Positions 1-12,590 of a stretch of DNA of 64,000 bases are shown here, in pieces; position 1 is the stretch's first letter, and every line of letters starts with the position of its first letter. The translations under genes and the position numbers were made by a program. The notes under the pieces were generated by a model. That model saw only the letters and a program-made list of their open reading frames with translations, did not search any database and was not told the DNA's origin. This DNA is from Lobosporangium transversale (taxonomy: Eukaryota; Mortierellomycota; Mortierellomycetes; Mortierellales; Mortierellaceae), in the NCBI RefSeq assembly GCF_002105155.1, contig NW_019028980.1, positions 992,001 to 1,056,000 on the forward strand, written 5' to 3'.

Positions 1-84
1 GAAGTCGGATACCAACATCAACATGAACAACCACAACAGATTATAGGGCTAGAACAAGTCGCTATGATGACAGCTCGATCATAG
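1..84 (+). CDS. C-terminal end of a gene cut by the window start
   Basis: The first reading frame is open from base 1 to a TAG at 82-84 and encodes 27 residues rich in Q and H, ending in MMTARS. An AT-rich stretch with A/T runs follows, as expected for a fungal 3' UTR. Nothing identifies the product, and a chance open frame of this length cannot be excluded. Confidence 0.35.
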   Translation, partial: EVGYQHQHEQPQQIIGLEQVAMMTARS

Positions 85-578
85 AGGGAGGGAATTGACA
101 TACATAAAAAGTTTTTTATTTGGTGTAACATGATAATTAAAGGTCTCGACCAATCAAAAAGATTTTGCTTATGCCATATGTGAATAAGATATGTACCCGG
201 CTCTATTCATCACTCTTCTGTGAATACATCCATTCTACCCTACTTTATTTTATTTAATGAAGAAAGTGGAATGACAGTTTATCCCAAACTTATATTTTAG
301 ATGATCTTACTCTCCATTCATAAGACAATGGCGAGGATGATATATAACTCTTGTTTTAAGAAGAAGTAGAAGAAAGCTTAGATCATTAATGAGTTAATCT
401 CCCTTGATGGAGGTAAATAGGAGAGGAGAGAAGGAAGGAAGCAAGAACCTTAAAGAAAAAAAGGTCTACAGCTTCTTTTCTTTAAGTACAACAAGAGCAG
501 CATGCTCTTCCTTTTTTTCCCTTTTTCAGAAATCTCACAAGAAGAAAAGAGGAAAAAAAAAGCGAAACAAAAGTAAAT

Positions 579-649
579 GATCTACGCAGGGGTCGAACCT
601 GCAATCTCCTGATTCGTAGTCAGACGCCTTTCCATTGGGCCAGTAGACC
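579..649 (-). tRNA. tRNA-Arg(ACG)
   Basis: Read on the minus strand this 71-nt segment folds as a cloverleaf. The acceptor stem pairs GGTCTAC with GTAGATC with one G-T pair. The anticodon stem TCTGA/TCAGG encloses the loop CTACGAA, giving anticodon ACG. The T arm is GCAGG-TTCGACC-CCTGC, a good B box. No intron is present and CCA is not encoded. A T-run just 3' on the minus strand (plus-strand A's at 569-572) can serve as the Pol III terminator. Confidence 0.93.
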
Positions 650-753
650 GTTTTTGAACTTGATATACGTTGCTTATCGTGATTATGTTAAATGACAAGT
701 CTACCGATTAACATCACGTGAACTTATTTACAATAGCGACTTAAAGCTGTTGC

Positions 754-1478
754 TTAGGACCTACGCTTGACCCAGCCCAATGGCTGAGTAGTATACTCGT
801 CAGGGCACCCCCCTGTCTAGCCCAGGGGCCGGGTTCGAGTCCTGGTTAAGGCACATAAAGTGAAGCAAACATGTGCCAGGTCAGGGATTTGCTTGAGTTT
901 TTATACTTTCTCTCCGAGACAGCCTAGTGTTCTCCGCTAAGGCTAAGATCGTGGGTGCACTACCCTAAGTCGCCTGGCTGGCCACATGTCTTAGGTTTAT
1001 ATTCCACCCCCCAGCCGAACCAGCGGTACATCTGGCAGCACATCCCCCCCATCCACCCACTTGACTAGGACAGCGATGATCACAAAGTTTGACGGAGTCC
1101 AAAGTAGAAATTTCAGACCAATCCCGCAAGATTTGGGTCCACATGCCAGTGGATTTGATCGAATAGAAAAAAAATTAAAAGTCGTCCTTAGCTAGAGTCG
1201 GCACGCCAGCCTCCGCGGCTTTTCACGGGCGCAACAGGCCACATCGGAAGGATGGACTTCGAGTACCGATCACGGTGTACATTGGTAGAGAAAAACATGG
1301 ATACGAATTGGCTCTTCACAGCCATGCCGTGCGAACTTTGAGAGTTTCGCTTGTTTCATAGTTGAGGGCGATATCATTACTTTAGAGCGAGATTATGAAA
1401 TAAAATTCCTCACCTCTGTGGGTTCTTGTTAACAGGAAAAAAAAAAAAAAAAAAAATTAGGACCTACGCTTGACCCAT
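754..1478 (+). mobile_element. tRNA-derived SINE with poly(A) tail and 21-bp target-site duplication
   Basis: The same 21-bp sequence occurs without mismatch at 754-774 and 1458-1478 and brackets a 683-bp insert. The insert begins at 775. Its first 80 nt are tRNA-like: an A-box-like TGGCTGAGTAG at 781-791, a helix of CCCCTG/CAGGGG closing a 7-nt loop, and a B box GGTTCGAGTCC at 832-842. The A box begins six bases into the insert, as expected if Pol III transcription started at the insert's first base. The insert ends in 21 A's (1437-1457) directly abutting the second repeat. Internal promoter, 3' poly(A) and long TSD together are the signature of LINE-mobilised retroposition. The 580-bp body after the tRNA head is unfamiliar and has no open frame. 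Confidence 0.85.
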
Positions 1479-2058
1479 CGCAGATAAGGTTCTGTTGCAG
1501 AGCTTGTTAGGATAGCGGCGGTGGTCAACCGCGGAAAGGATGGGGGCGAATCCTTTCCTGTAACAGGATGTTATCGACGTTAAACATGGTGGTGAGCTGT
1601 GGCGATGGTTACGCGACATTTGAAGGGGCTTACCGAGGGAAGGTGACAAGACTTATGGCGACTGTAAAAGCGATTCTCTCCGGACGTTGGAGCATCAAGT
1701 ACATTCTAGACTAGATATTTTTTTGAGTTTATAGCGTTGTTCGTTTAGAGAAACAGATTGTAATAAAAAAAAGAAAAAGTGGCTTAAAGCGGTCGCTTTG
1801 ATCAACAAAATGGAGGTTGTTTTTTCTTGCACACAACAGGTCGAGTAGGAAAATAAATCCTACATGACCTCGTGGGACATTATCACAAAAAAAAAAAAAA
1901 AAAAAAAAAAGAGTTTGCACATAGTGTTTGCAGGAAAGAAGAGAAACTAAACCAAACATTAGCAGCGTATGGGTTTTTGATCAGCAGACATGGTTTCCGC
2001 GCAATAAGGAGGGGGCGCGTTTAAAAGTAGCAATGTTTTACATTTCGCCGCCTCACAC

Positions 2059-2089
<31 letters not shown>

Positions 2090-2693
2090 AAGAGGAGTCT
2101 GGTCTAGCAACCACAAGTCTCTTTCTCACATAGACTTTCCTCTGTCAATAAAAAAATATAAAGGAGAATAAGAACACGAGCATGTGCGATGGGGAAGTAT
2201 ATGAAGTTATCCATTTCTCGTTCCTCAAGTCATCAAGGCACATTTTCATATGGACTCTTGTCTCTAACAAAACGTTTTTGAAAAAAGACATACAGGATGG
2301 CTATACTGCAAACGGATTGATCTCGCTCGTTATTATTATACATGTGCATTAGCACGGAAAAAACGATTATGTAACAAAAATATATATATGTATATGCTAT
2401 AGTTGTATAAAAAAGGCTTCCTCGTCAGATAGCCTCTTGATGAAATGAGTAAAATGAATACAAAGAAAAAAGCAAAAAGTTAACAGGAACGACCCTTTTT
2501 TTTTTTTTTTTTTTTTTTTTTTCGCTTCCTTTTTGTTTTGTGAAGAGTCGAGCATAAAAGGAAAAAAAAAAAAAAAAAAAAAAAAATTGCGGTATATGCG
2601 CGATAGCAACGAATGGAATCTATAAGTGGATACAGAAAGCATAAAAAAAAAAAGCGACAGGTGTGTATACAGGAAAGTGACATGACCGAAGAA
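1479..2693. other. Intergenic stretch with a hairpin cluster at 1518-1567
   Basis: No protein gene is recognisable. Bases 1518-1567 form three consecutive hairpins: GCGGT/ACCGC, then a perfect 9-bp stem GGAAAGGAT/ATCCTTTCC with an 8-nt loop, then CCTG/CAGG. The rest is AT-rich with poly(A)/poly(T) runs, notably near 1888-1910, 2497-2522 and 2562-2586. The last part is probably the 3' UTR of the minus-strand gene that ends at 2694. Confidence 0.5.
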
Positions 2694-5600
2694 TTAACGG
2701 GGGTCGCGATCCCGAGAAGCTGAGTAATGAGCATCAGAGCGCGAATACGACACATGATGTGGCATTTCCTGTCCGTGACGGTCCACAGGTCTCCCGTCCA
2801 TACCGGAATGATGTGGCGTATATCGACCATTATTCGAGGATGGTCCACTTGAAGCAGATCCTGACGAACCTACCGCTTGAGATTGATGTGGTGAGTGGGG
2901 TGGAGGAGGACCACCTTGCTGTTGCTGCTGTGGTGCATAGCCGCCATACCGAAGTTGATGCTGCAAATGAGATATCTGCTGTTGCTGTTGCTGCATCTGA
3001 TGCTGGAGTTTCTCAACCATATACATCATGGAGTCTTGCTTCTCCAAATCCGATCGTCTGTACACGTCCAATTGTGACAGGTACTCTCGCATGATGTGTA
3101 GTTCAGTGAGAACATCCCTATACTGCTGGAAGGAAGGGGCAGACGTCATAGCATCGGGTACAGCCATGTCGCGAGAAGGTGGGGAAGGTTGAATAGGGCG
3201 ACCATGAGAGTCAACTGTGGGTCCTCTGCTAGAGTATCCGCTGCTATATCGATAGTTAGGCTCTTCTCTTTCGCGGTTATGCTGACCGTGGACAGGGATC
3301 TGCCGACCACTAGTGGGTGATGCAGGTCTTGTCCTATCTGAACGTGAGATATCCATAGCGTCATGCATACTCCTGCTACCAGTTCGTGCATGCTTTATGG
3401 GTCTTCTACCCTCTGTAGGCTCAGCAAAGTCGCCCTGGGAGTAGTGACGCGAGTGGCTGGGAGCATGCGGCTCCGCGCTGGGAGGTGTATGAACTGGAAG
3501 TGGGGATGATAGCGGTGTAGATTGCATTGCTAATCCTTGCTTAGGATTTTCAGGAGAACCGTTTGTTGGAGATTGATATGTTTTTGGCTCAGTTCCTTCA
3601 ACTTCCCAAGTGCGATTTGGATGCTGTCCATCTTTAATATTCCCATCTGCGTTTTGTACTGGTAGACTTCGTGTTCTGTCCGAAGAATTGCGGCTAGAAG
3701 GTCTGTTGGAGGGAGCAGAGGGAACCGGGTTGCGAGGACGGCCTCTCTTAGCAGGTGTGACCGGAGTAGATGAGGATCCAGAGGGGATAGGGGGTGCTGA
3801 AGTTAAGTTCGAAGGCGTTGTTGGTTGCGTAGACGGGGAAGGAAGTGCTGGAGCAGAGGGGGAGACGGGCGTAATAGTTGCGGGTTGAGTGCCTTCTTCC
3901 TGGTTTTTTGACGTTTTTTGTTGCTCTGTATCACTACGGGACTTCATGTCTTGATCCTCATCTTCCTCAAGCTCATCGTCTTCCTGAGGCTGGCTCTGAT
4001 CTTTGGATTCCATGAAGGTATCCTCCTGTTCATCAGAATCTGACATGCCTGATCCACTATCGTCATCACCCGAGTTACCCTCATCCAGAGATCCTCCTTG
4101 ACCTGACATTTTCATAAGATTGATAACTTGCTTGACAAGATCATCATTGGCTTCTTTCATGTCATCTGGAATGTTGCCCTTGTACATTCGCTCTCGTAGT
4201 TGATAGGGCTTAACCATCCTGTTCACTCTTCGAATACACTGACGGGCGTGGACCTTCATTCCAAGAGCATCACGCACATCTTCCCAGGCCTTTGCAACCT
4301 GGCCCACTTTCTGCGCAAAAGGATTTAGTCGGATGGTCTCAAGAAGAAGGCGTCTATCTGTATCTTCAGAACGATATCGGCGCTTTTTCTGCATCCTTTT
4401 GAGTGCCTGAGGCTGGTTCATCATATCAAAGAGCTGCTCCAACAGTTTCTTCTTTGTTGCTTGTTGCTCCTCCGTCCCTACTGGTCGGTCACGTCCAGCA
4501 ATGCTTGCCTGGATGATATTATCGAATCGTCGAGAGCAAGTTCTCGCTCTGATACCCTGCTCTCTAGAAATCATCTCCCATGCTTGGGTGGTCTTTCGGA
4601 TAGCGCAATTAAACGGATCATGTTGAAGGACACTGGTCAATAAGCTAATCTGAATATCAATAGGAAGAGGTCCTTTAGGGGTACCGCGAGCAGATTGGAT
4701 CTTGAAAGGCTCATCCTTCTTTTGTTGATGCTGTCCTGAGTTATAGTGTTGCTGTTGAGAATGATTAGCTCTGCCAAGCCCTGAATCTTCAGAACCGGGA
4801 TATCGAGGAGGTCGGGGGGCAAGTGGTGGTAGCCCATCAACAGGAGCAGAACCTGAATATGCGTGGTAATCTCTCGAATAATCGGCATAGGCTTGATGGT
4901 GAGGTTTTACAACATTCGGATCTGTGTATTGATAAGGTGTACCATGATATGGTTCACGTTCACGGTGTGGCATGTGATGCGATTTCGGATCGCTGATCTG
5001 GCCATACCGATACCGACTCTCATGGTCTGAATATCCATCGGAGTCTGAATTGTGTCGATGACGTTTGCCTTGATATGATTCTGACGAGTCATGGGACGGA
5101 GTCATGGTTGGATATGTAGATTCGGAGTAATTTCTCTGTAGTGACATATCTGGGTGTGGTGGGCGCATTGGATAATGTGGAGGCGAGCGAGGTCGCATAA
5201 CGGGTGCATGACGGGTAAACGATAAATGTCTATTGCTGGCAGAAGGCGATGCGGGGCGTGACCAAGCCGTAGAGGAATTATTGTAATAAGCTTCGTTGTG
5301 ATACGAGCTGTTGAATTGATGTGGGAAAATATGAATAATATTAGAACATGTATAATTTTATACTTCCGTCATGGGTAGCGTTTTAATTGATCATATCGGT
5401 AGAAACAAAAATGTCGACAAAAGAAACAAAACAAAAAAAAAAAAAAGACAAAAGACAAAATGGACTATGTGTATTACGAATAAGCTCTGGCGCTGATTGC
5501 TCAATTGTCCAGGCAACATCTGTGATCATAAACAAGCTGGTGGGATATAAATCGTTACCTTGAAGGCGGATGACGCTCGTGCTCACGAGTGTCCATGTAC

Positions 5601-6019
5601 ACATTATCCTTGGCTTGCGACTGTGGCCACGGGGCACGATGCTCATGCCCGGATGTACCATTGTATCCACGATGTTCATCCATGCGTGGTTGATGAGAAT
5701 CGCCATATGGCGGCTGAGTATTTGACCTGCCAGAGGGAGAGTGATGAGATACTGGAGATGATGGAGGATGCTGTTGACCGTCATTATTTGAAAGAGCCCG
5801 TCGATGACCAAGACCATATGTCTTATCCTGGTCAAGATCCTTGGATGTAGGTCCAGCTGGAGCGGAAGTGTGTGATGGAGCAGGTGAGGGACTAGTTGGA
5901 CCCATAGTTTTATTGGGGGACATGGCTGGCGAAGGCGTATGCGCCTGACCGGAATGCGTCATGTCGACTTGATCCGGTGGCGTATGTGGACGTGTAGCGA
6001 TAGTCGAATTAGAAGGCAT
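2694..6019 (-). CDS. Low-complexity protein with duplicated Myb/SANT-like domain, possible transcription factor
   Basis: Two exons, 6019-5559 and 5307-2694, encode 1024 residues. The intron has donor GTAACG and acceptor CAACAG; joining it keeps one frame and restores a split Ser codon. Residues 1-360 are rich in S, P, H, Y and R. Two related helical segments follow at about 369-420 and 471-521. Both show Leu-Leu, then an N/D-Pro-Phe, then AW, then a conserved Gly and a Cys-x-Arg-Arg, like degenerate Myb/SANT repeats. Next come an acidic S/D/E tract, a P/S/T-rich region and glutamine runs with a short predicted coiled coil before the C terminus. The architecture suggests a DNA- or chromatin-binding regulator, but I cannot name a family. 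The next gene upstream is 11 kb away. Confidence 0.8.
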
Positions 6020-7589
6020 GCGGTTGAGGATTGGAGGAAGATGAACGACCAGGACTTTTTCAACAAGGTGTTAGGGAGAGAGCATATAAGAAAAAGAGAG
6101 AGGGTAAGAATTTCTCTGATAGAAAGTTAGACAGGAGTAAAGAGTGGGGAGTTGAAGGTTACGTCAAAGAAAAAGAAAAAAAAATTAAAAAAAAAAAAAG
6201 AGTGGCAGTGATAACTGTCAACTTCAAATGAAGCCGTGGCAAGTGGTATCAGTTATCGGAGCTGCGTCCAAAGGAAGTGCGACGTCAATTTAACGCTAAC
6301 CACGAGGCGCAGGAAGAAACAAAAAAGAAACCAAAAATTATGGGTTAGTGTGGGTCATATCGGGTATGATCAATTATGGGTTGTTTTCATAAATGAAGAT
6401 GGCCTCTCCTCCCTCCCTCCCTCTTGGACTTTTTCTTGGCAACCACGTAAAAAAAAAATAAAAATAAAAATAAAAAAAAGAAAGAAAGAAAGGGAAGGAA
6501 GGGAAAGAGGAAGAAGGATAAAGACAACAACTAGTCAGATCGGCCAACGTTCCCTCGCACAGAACACAGTACACACTACATCTGCCAGGGGAAAGAAGTT
6601 GAGTTGGGCCCAGATCCGGTCCGATTGCATAAATGGTTTGTTTAATCAGGCGTTAGCGCAAAAAGAGGAGTTCTATCCGAAATCCCAAGAGGGGATTGTT
6701 TCAATATTCTTCTTTTTGGAAAACCATTGAGTAAGAGCTATTTATCCGTCCAAGCTCGCCAGGGAAGACCATGTATGTGCCCTGAACACTTTGTTCAGTT
6801 GCTCACTATGTACCTCTATGAATCAGCGATTAATCTTTGTTTCCCGTGAAATATCGGGAGATCACAAAAAGAGATGAATAATACAACAATAATAATAGGG
6901 GTGATAAGTTTAGCTTTCAACCTTAGAAGGAAGTCAATGAACGAGGAATGACGATAAATAAACTTTCATCTTTAAGAGTATTGTATGGACATTTGGGAAA
7001 GAGAGAGTGAAAGAGAAACCACAAAAGGCTTAGCAATGAGCTGAGTGAAAGAAAGGTGTGAAAGATATGAAAAGGTGTGAAATGAAGGGAAAAGCGTGAT
7101 TGGCCCTGAGATTATGAACTAATTGTCAAACAACGATAAGTAAAATAATAACAAATAAATAAAAATTGACTGACGTTGTCTCAAAAAAAAAAAAAATAAA
7201 AAAAAAAATAAAAAAATTGGACGTATTGAAGGAGCCTGGTCCAAACAATCACAAAAAGAAAGGGAGTATACGCAATGTTACTGTTTGTTTGTCGCCACTT
7301 TTGAGGAGAAGGGAAGGTGAGAGTGGAAATGATCCACTTTTTGCAATTGCACTGGTTCTTGTCCAATCAAACATAGGGCGGCGATTGACTAAGCGGCGAC
7401 CAATCGTCACGGCGTTCCCGATCTCCCCAGCCAGAGCAATCTCTTCAATGACTACATCAATCTTTTGCTTGCTGTCTGTTTTATTGTTATTAAAGAATTC
7501 AATCCTTAAATCAAAAATTGTAGATCTGCTTGTCCATCCCATTCCTTACCCCTTTCGTCTCTTTTATTTTTCCTTTTCCTTTTCCTTTT

Positions 7590-7624
<35 letters not shown>

Positions 7625-8235
7625 CAGTCAAATCTGTCGTGCAGATCATTCAGTTTTTTTTTCTTTTGACGTCGTCACAGGGAAATCTGCAACGGACAAA
7701 AAAAAGGAAATGTATGCTCCAAACAAAGTAACAAATGTAAATATACCATACAAATTTGGTATCATAACACATAGCATCATCTGGCTCTCTGCAAAAAAAA
7801 AAAAAAAAAAAAAAGATCGATAGACGTCGAGAGCATATCTCGAGAGAGAGAAAGTATGGATATCTTACTGATAAGAAATATATGTAAAGTTGTAGTAGGG
7901 ATGGTGATACTAAGTATTTAGACTAGCATGTGAATAACGTGAATGATTTAATAAAATAAAAAATAAAAAATAAAAAAGCCGATCGCTTTTTTTTTTTCTT
8001 TTGGTAATATGATGGCTATCAACTCATGTTGATTCAGAAAGGAAAGAAGGGACGAAGGATAGAGTAGACAAAGAGGGTAGAGTGAAGAAGGAATAAGAAT
8101 AACAGGGAGTGAAAGAGTCGTTTATTGAATGTGGATGAATAAGGGAAATCTTACATGTAAATGTGAGTGAGCAGAGTGATTAGGACGTTACTACTTTCGA
8201 TGGTGCATACAAGGTATTGAGAAACAGTCGTTGAT

Positions 8236-8238
<3 letters not shown>

Positions 8239-8273
<35 letters not shown>
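8239..8273. repeat. (AG)n microsatellite
   Basis: Seventeen perfect AG dinucleotides (35 bp) lie within a longer purine-rich block that continues to about 8420. Likely polymorphic in length. Confidence 0.95.
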
Positions 8274-8278
<5 letters not shown>

Positions 8279-9323
8279 GTAATGGAGAAGAAAAGAATGT
8301 GAGTGAGAAGAGGAAGAATGTTTGTATAAGGAAAAAAGAAGAAGAGAAGAAAGGGGAAAAGGCCGTGTGTTTGACGGAAGAAGACAGAGGAAAGAGAGGA
8401 AGTTGGGGTGGGGAGAAGAATGAAAAAATAAAGCTGCTGTACGCTTCTACAACAGTCGACACCGCAGAAAAAAATATTTCAAATAAACTCAATAATTAAA
8501 GCTGAGAAAGAGAGGGAAAAAAGGCTGGAGCCTAGTCCGCTTTGCCTTCACATTGAATTCTCTCGCGTTTGCTTTGCTTGCGATGAACAGCTTTGAAGTG
8601 AAAATAGTATGAGAATGTGATTTTCCAATAAAGACTCAACATATTAAAAGCATGAGGAAGTGGGATGCTGTGAGGGGCAAGGAGAGATAATCGGCCAGGA
8701 GCCAGAAGCAGATCTAAACCATTTGTATCTAAAGCAAGACATTTCTTCTCTTCCATTGGCGACCACAATCGACAAAAAGCGAACACAGGCAAAAGGAATC
8801 TCCAAAACCATTGTGCATTCATTACAGTTCACTTTGAATCTTTTTACTCTTTTTTAGATGAAGAGGGAACTGGGCTTCTCGCTCTTCTCGCTTTTCCCCG
8901 CGGGTGCCGATCTAAACGGCGCTGTAGACCTCGTGTATATATATATATAATACAATTGGTATTTGAGCAAATCATGAATACACAACTGAATGCAAAACAA
9001 TGGACATATAAATTATATATACATTTATATAATAATAAATGAAAGTATGAATGAATGAATTGCAAAATCAATTGTAAATAAAGAATAAATAAAATTAATA
9101 TCGTTATAAAAAAACCTTACAAATGAACAAACATGATGGGCGATCTGCGCGATTGTTTACACTAAACAAATAAAGAATAGTCCTCAAGGGACGACGCTAT
9201 TGTACTCGTTTTTCTTTGAAGCATTCGATAGACAAATGATTGATGTTGTTGTCGTTATAACAAATTGCTGGTATGTACTATTTATGTGTGATGAAAATAG
9301 CAGCTGACACTTGGAAGGATCTG

Positions 9324-9356
<33 letters not shown>

Positions 9357-11192
9357 GGAGCAAATGAACGAACAAACAAATGAGCGGACGAACGACATGA
9401 TGTGAATGTGTTTTTTAAAGCATGTTATGCAGGCTGCCTTGGAACATGAATATATTTCGGATCGAAGCATCTGCCCTGAGCATCAAACCAAAAGAAAAAA
9501 AAAAAAAAAAAAATAAACACATCTACTGAATCTTTGTGAATATGTACGACTAAACATTTTCATCTTTTTATACGACATGTTTCTTACCCCATCCTGTGGA
9601 AAAGCTATTAGAGTTCATTCAATACAGTGATTTATATATATAAATATATATTTTTTGTCTACACATCCGATTGATTCATGGCCTCCAAGTTTAGATGTAT
9701 TGAAACCTTTGTTTATTACGATGGTTTGTCCACCAGATGATATATATCGTTAAGTCATAATTCTTCCACCACATCTTGTTTACGACATTAATTAGATGGT
9801 TTTTCGTTCTTTCTTTCTTAGCGTCGACATCGGCGTATCTCGTCAATCAGAATCGTTTCCTGCATCAATGTTAATTGAACATGTATATTTATAACTATAC
9901 TGAGTACAATATGAAATACACGCATGACATGCGCAAACAGATCATTCAATCATTCATTCGGAAAAATAAAAAAGGTAACAAGTCAGAGCCTTTACCGTGT
10001 TCTTGGTAGGCGTGGAGATGCAGTCAGTCCATTTGTATGTTGTAAACCTATTATTTGTATTGCCTGGGTAGAGGTCCCCCTGTTTTGTCTTACCACTCTA
10101 GTGAAATGGTGAGCTAAATGAAACCGTCTGGGGACAACATCGATAACGTACTGTAGACTCCATACCACAGAGAATAAAAATATATGTAATTGCCCATGCA
10201 TCATGACATTGCTTATTCACTTTAATTGGATCTCGTTTAATGGTTTATACTCTCTTTTATTTTAGAAATGACGGAGTAAAAATAAAACAAAAATGTATGA
10301 CTATGAGAGAATGAGAGGGAATGGTGTCAGATCCGGCCAAAGAGGTAAAGTTATTTTACGATCACCAGGGGAGGGGTTCCCCGCGTCTATGATAATGCTC
10401 CGGTGTGAACAAATGGACATTGATGCCAACAGTCATATCGCTTTGTCAAATAGTCTTTACTCTAAAAAAGTTAGTTCGTCCTTTGCTCTCTTTATATTCT
10501 GACATGAGCTCTATTTGGACGTACTTCCGGACTCATAAGCGAGAGATCACTAATGATAGGCAAATTTAAAAACCTCTTCTCAGCCAATTTTATAATTAAA
10601 GCTTTCTGTATTCTGTAGTATTCACAATGGCATTCCAGACCTCGCATCCATGCGTTTTAATGAATGGTCTGGATACTGTTTCTTTTTTTTTCTTTTTTTT
10701 TTTTTTTTGTTAGGAGTAGGAGAGAAGATAGGATGAAGAGCTCGTTATTATCGTTCATTGCGCTCCCATGTTTCCCATCTTTATCATTCAATCTTCAAAA
10801 TGAATGGGGATGTGAAAGAAAAAGAAAAAATTAGGGGAAGGTTGAGGACAGGCACACAGAGATGTATACTTGCATACTCACATACTCACATCGCATACTC
10901 ATAAATACACACACAAACACATAACAGGTTTTTTCTTCGACGTTTATCACGACATGATTTGTTTACACCAATGCTTCGCCCTAATGCAACGGCCACTCGA
11001 TGATTGGAGTAAGTGAAGAGAAGGGACTAGACCCATAAGATGTTGAGAGCGACACGCACATCTGGAGTAAAAACTCCGAGCGTTCATATTGTGTTATGTC
11101 TTTATTCTCTATTCGTTTCCTTTTTGGTTCTCTTCTTGTGCGGTATGTACTTTTTTTTTTTTTTTTTTCTTCTTCATACACCTTTATGTATG

Positions 11193-11215
11193 ATATATAT
11201 ATATATATATATATA
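11193..11215. repeat. (AT)n microsatellite
   Basis: Twenty-three bases of uninterrupted AT alternation, following a poly(T) run at about 11151-11168. Confidence 0.9.
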
Positions 11216-12558
11216 CTGTAAATATACATTTTCCGTTTTATTCACAAGAACGTAAAAAAAAAAAAGCTCCAAACATTCATTTGGTAGATCACGCTCTGGG
11301 AGTTTGAATAGAGTTGCATGCAGCTTAGTATATACAACCATGTTACAGAATAGTCCAGTGAACAAGGAGTAAAGCTTTCGCATTTTCTAATTGTCCGCTT
11401 TGCTTTGTCGCATCCTTCTCCCCTCCTACTTCAGACAGGCAAGCAGGCGGTCAGTGAGTCCGAAATGGATGGAGTGATACGGGTCATTTGGTTTATCCCT
11501 TTTGTGTCTTGTAGTTGCAGAAGGGAAAAAAAAAAAAAAAAAAAAAAAAAAAAGGAGAGAATTGAAAGCCGAAGAGTATTTCAGTCGATCTTTTGACGAC
11601 TAAAAGAGGAATAGCATGAAAACAGAGACAACAAAGTACTCCGTCCCATTTGGTCAGTAATTCATATATTTTTTGAATAATCTTGATTGAAGTGGGAGCC
11701 AATTATATTCCTTGGCACCAGTTCGTCACGGAGGGTGAAATGTCAAAATCAGCCACCAAATCAATTCAATCATCGTTTTTTGAATAGAAAATATATGAAT
11801 CACTGACCAAACGAGTTGGAGGATACAGTCATGAAAAAATGTGTATTGCTGACCTCTCAGTTTTTCCTTTTTGTCCCGACCCTTAGGTTGGCATTTATAT
11901 AAATATACAGTTAAGTCCTTTGTTGAATACATAATGTATTGAAATTCTTTACTTTACGGTGTACAACGTTTATCAATGTCTATAAGGTTGGATGGGATGG
12001 GAAATATATACATTCTGGATGAGTACATGTCCCTATTTGACTGGTAAGCAGTCGATTTAGTCACCAGTGAATACGATAGAGTATATATATATATAAATGA
12101 ACAAGGTAGAACAAAAAGGAATAGCTAATTGGTAACTTGCATTGTTAAAGTTAAAAATTACGTTTAAAAATGATTCGCGATTGGTTGCGCAGATGAGGAG
12201 GATTTATAAAATAGGAGAAAGACCCCTTGTGGCGAAGTTGGCGTCAAAAAAACAACAAAAAAAGATGGGCTTTTTTTCTCTTCTGTGTCTAGTCTTGACC
12301 TTTGTCTTCAAAGTGTGTCTGTATTTGTATACCATTTCATCAAGGTTGAATCCAAGTCAAATAAATAAAGTTCTTTTGAAAGTGTGATTGGTCAATGATT
12401 GTTACGATCATTTCCAGTATGAGAAAATCCCGAATGACGCTCACCCTCATTCAGGACCAAAGGATTTTCCAATTTTTTTTTTTTTTTTTTTTTTTTTTGC
12501 TGATGTGAAGTTCATTTTTTTTATTTCTTTACTAAATACTAGACTGCCGATGTTAACT

Positions 12559-12590
12559 AAAATAAAATAAAATAAAATAAAATAAAATAA
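12559..12590. repeat. (AAAAT)n microsatellite
   Basis: Six tandem AAAAT-type pentamers, grading into poly(A) at the 3' side. Confidence 0.9.

Noticed and set aside
775-855. A second tRNA gene
   Set aside because: The tRNA-like fold has C instead of U before the anticodon position and lacks a proper acceptor stem. The poly(A) tail and target duplication show it is the head of a SINE.
6236-6730. A 164-codon open frame on the plus strand
   Set aside because: It passes through poly(A) and purine repeats, has an extreme lysine/arginine composition, and resembles no protein.
7166-7823. Overlapping open frames on both strands around 7.2-7.8 kb
   Set aside because: They are produced by poly(T)/poly(A) runs lacking stop codons; codon use is not coding-like.
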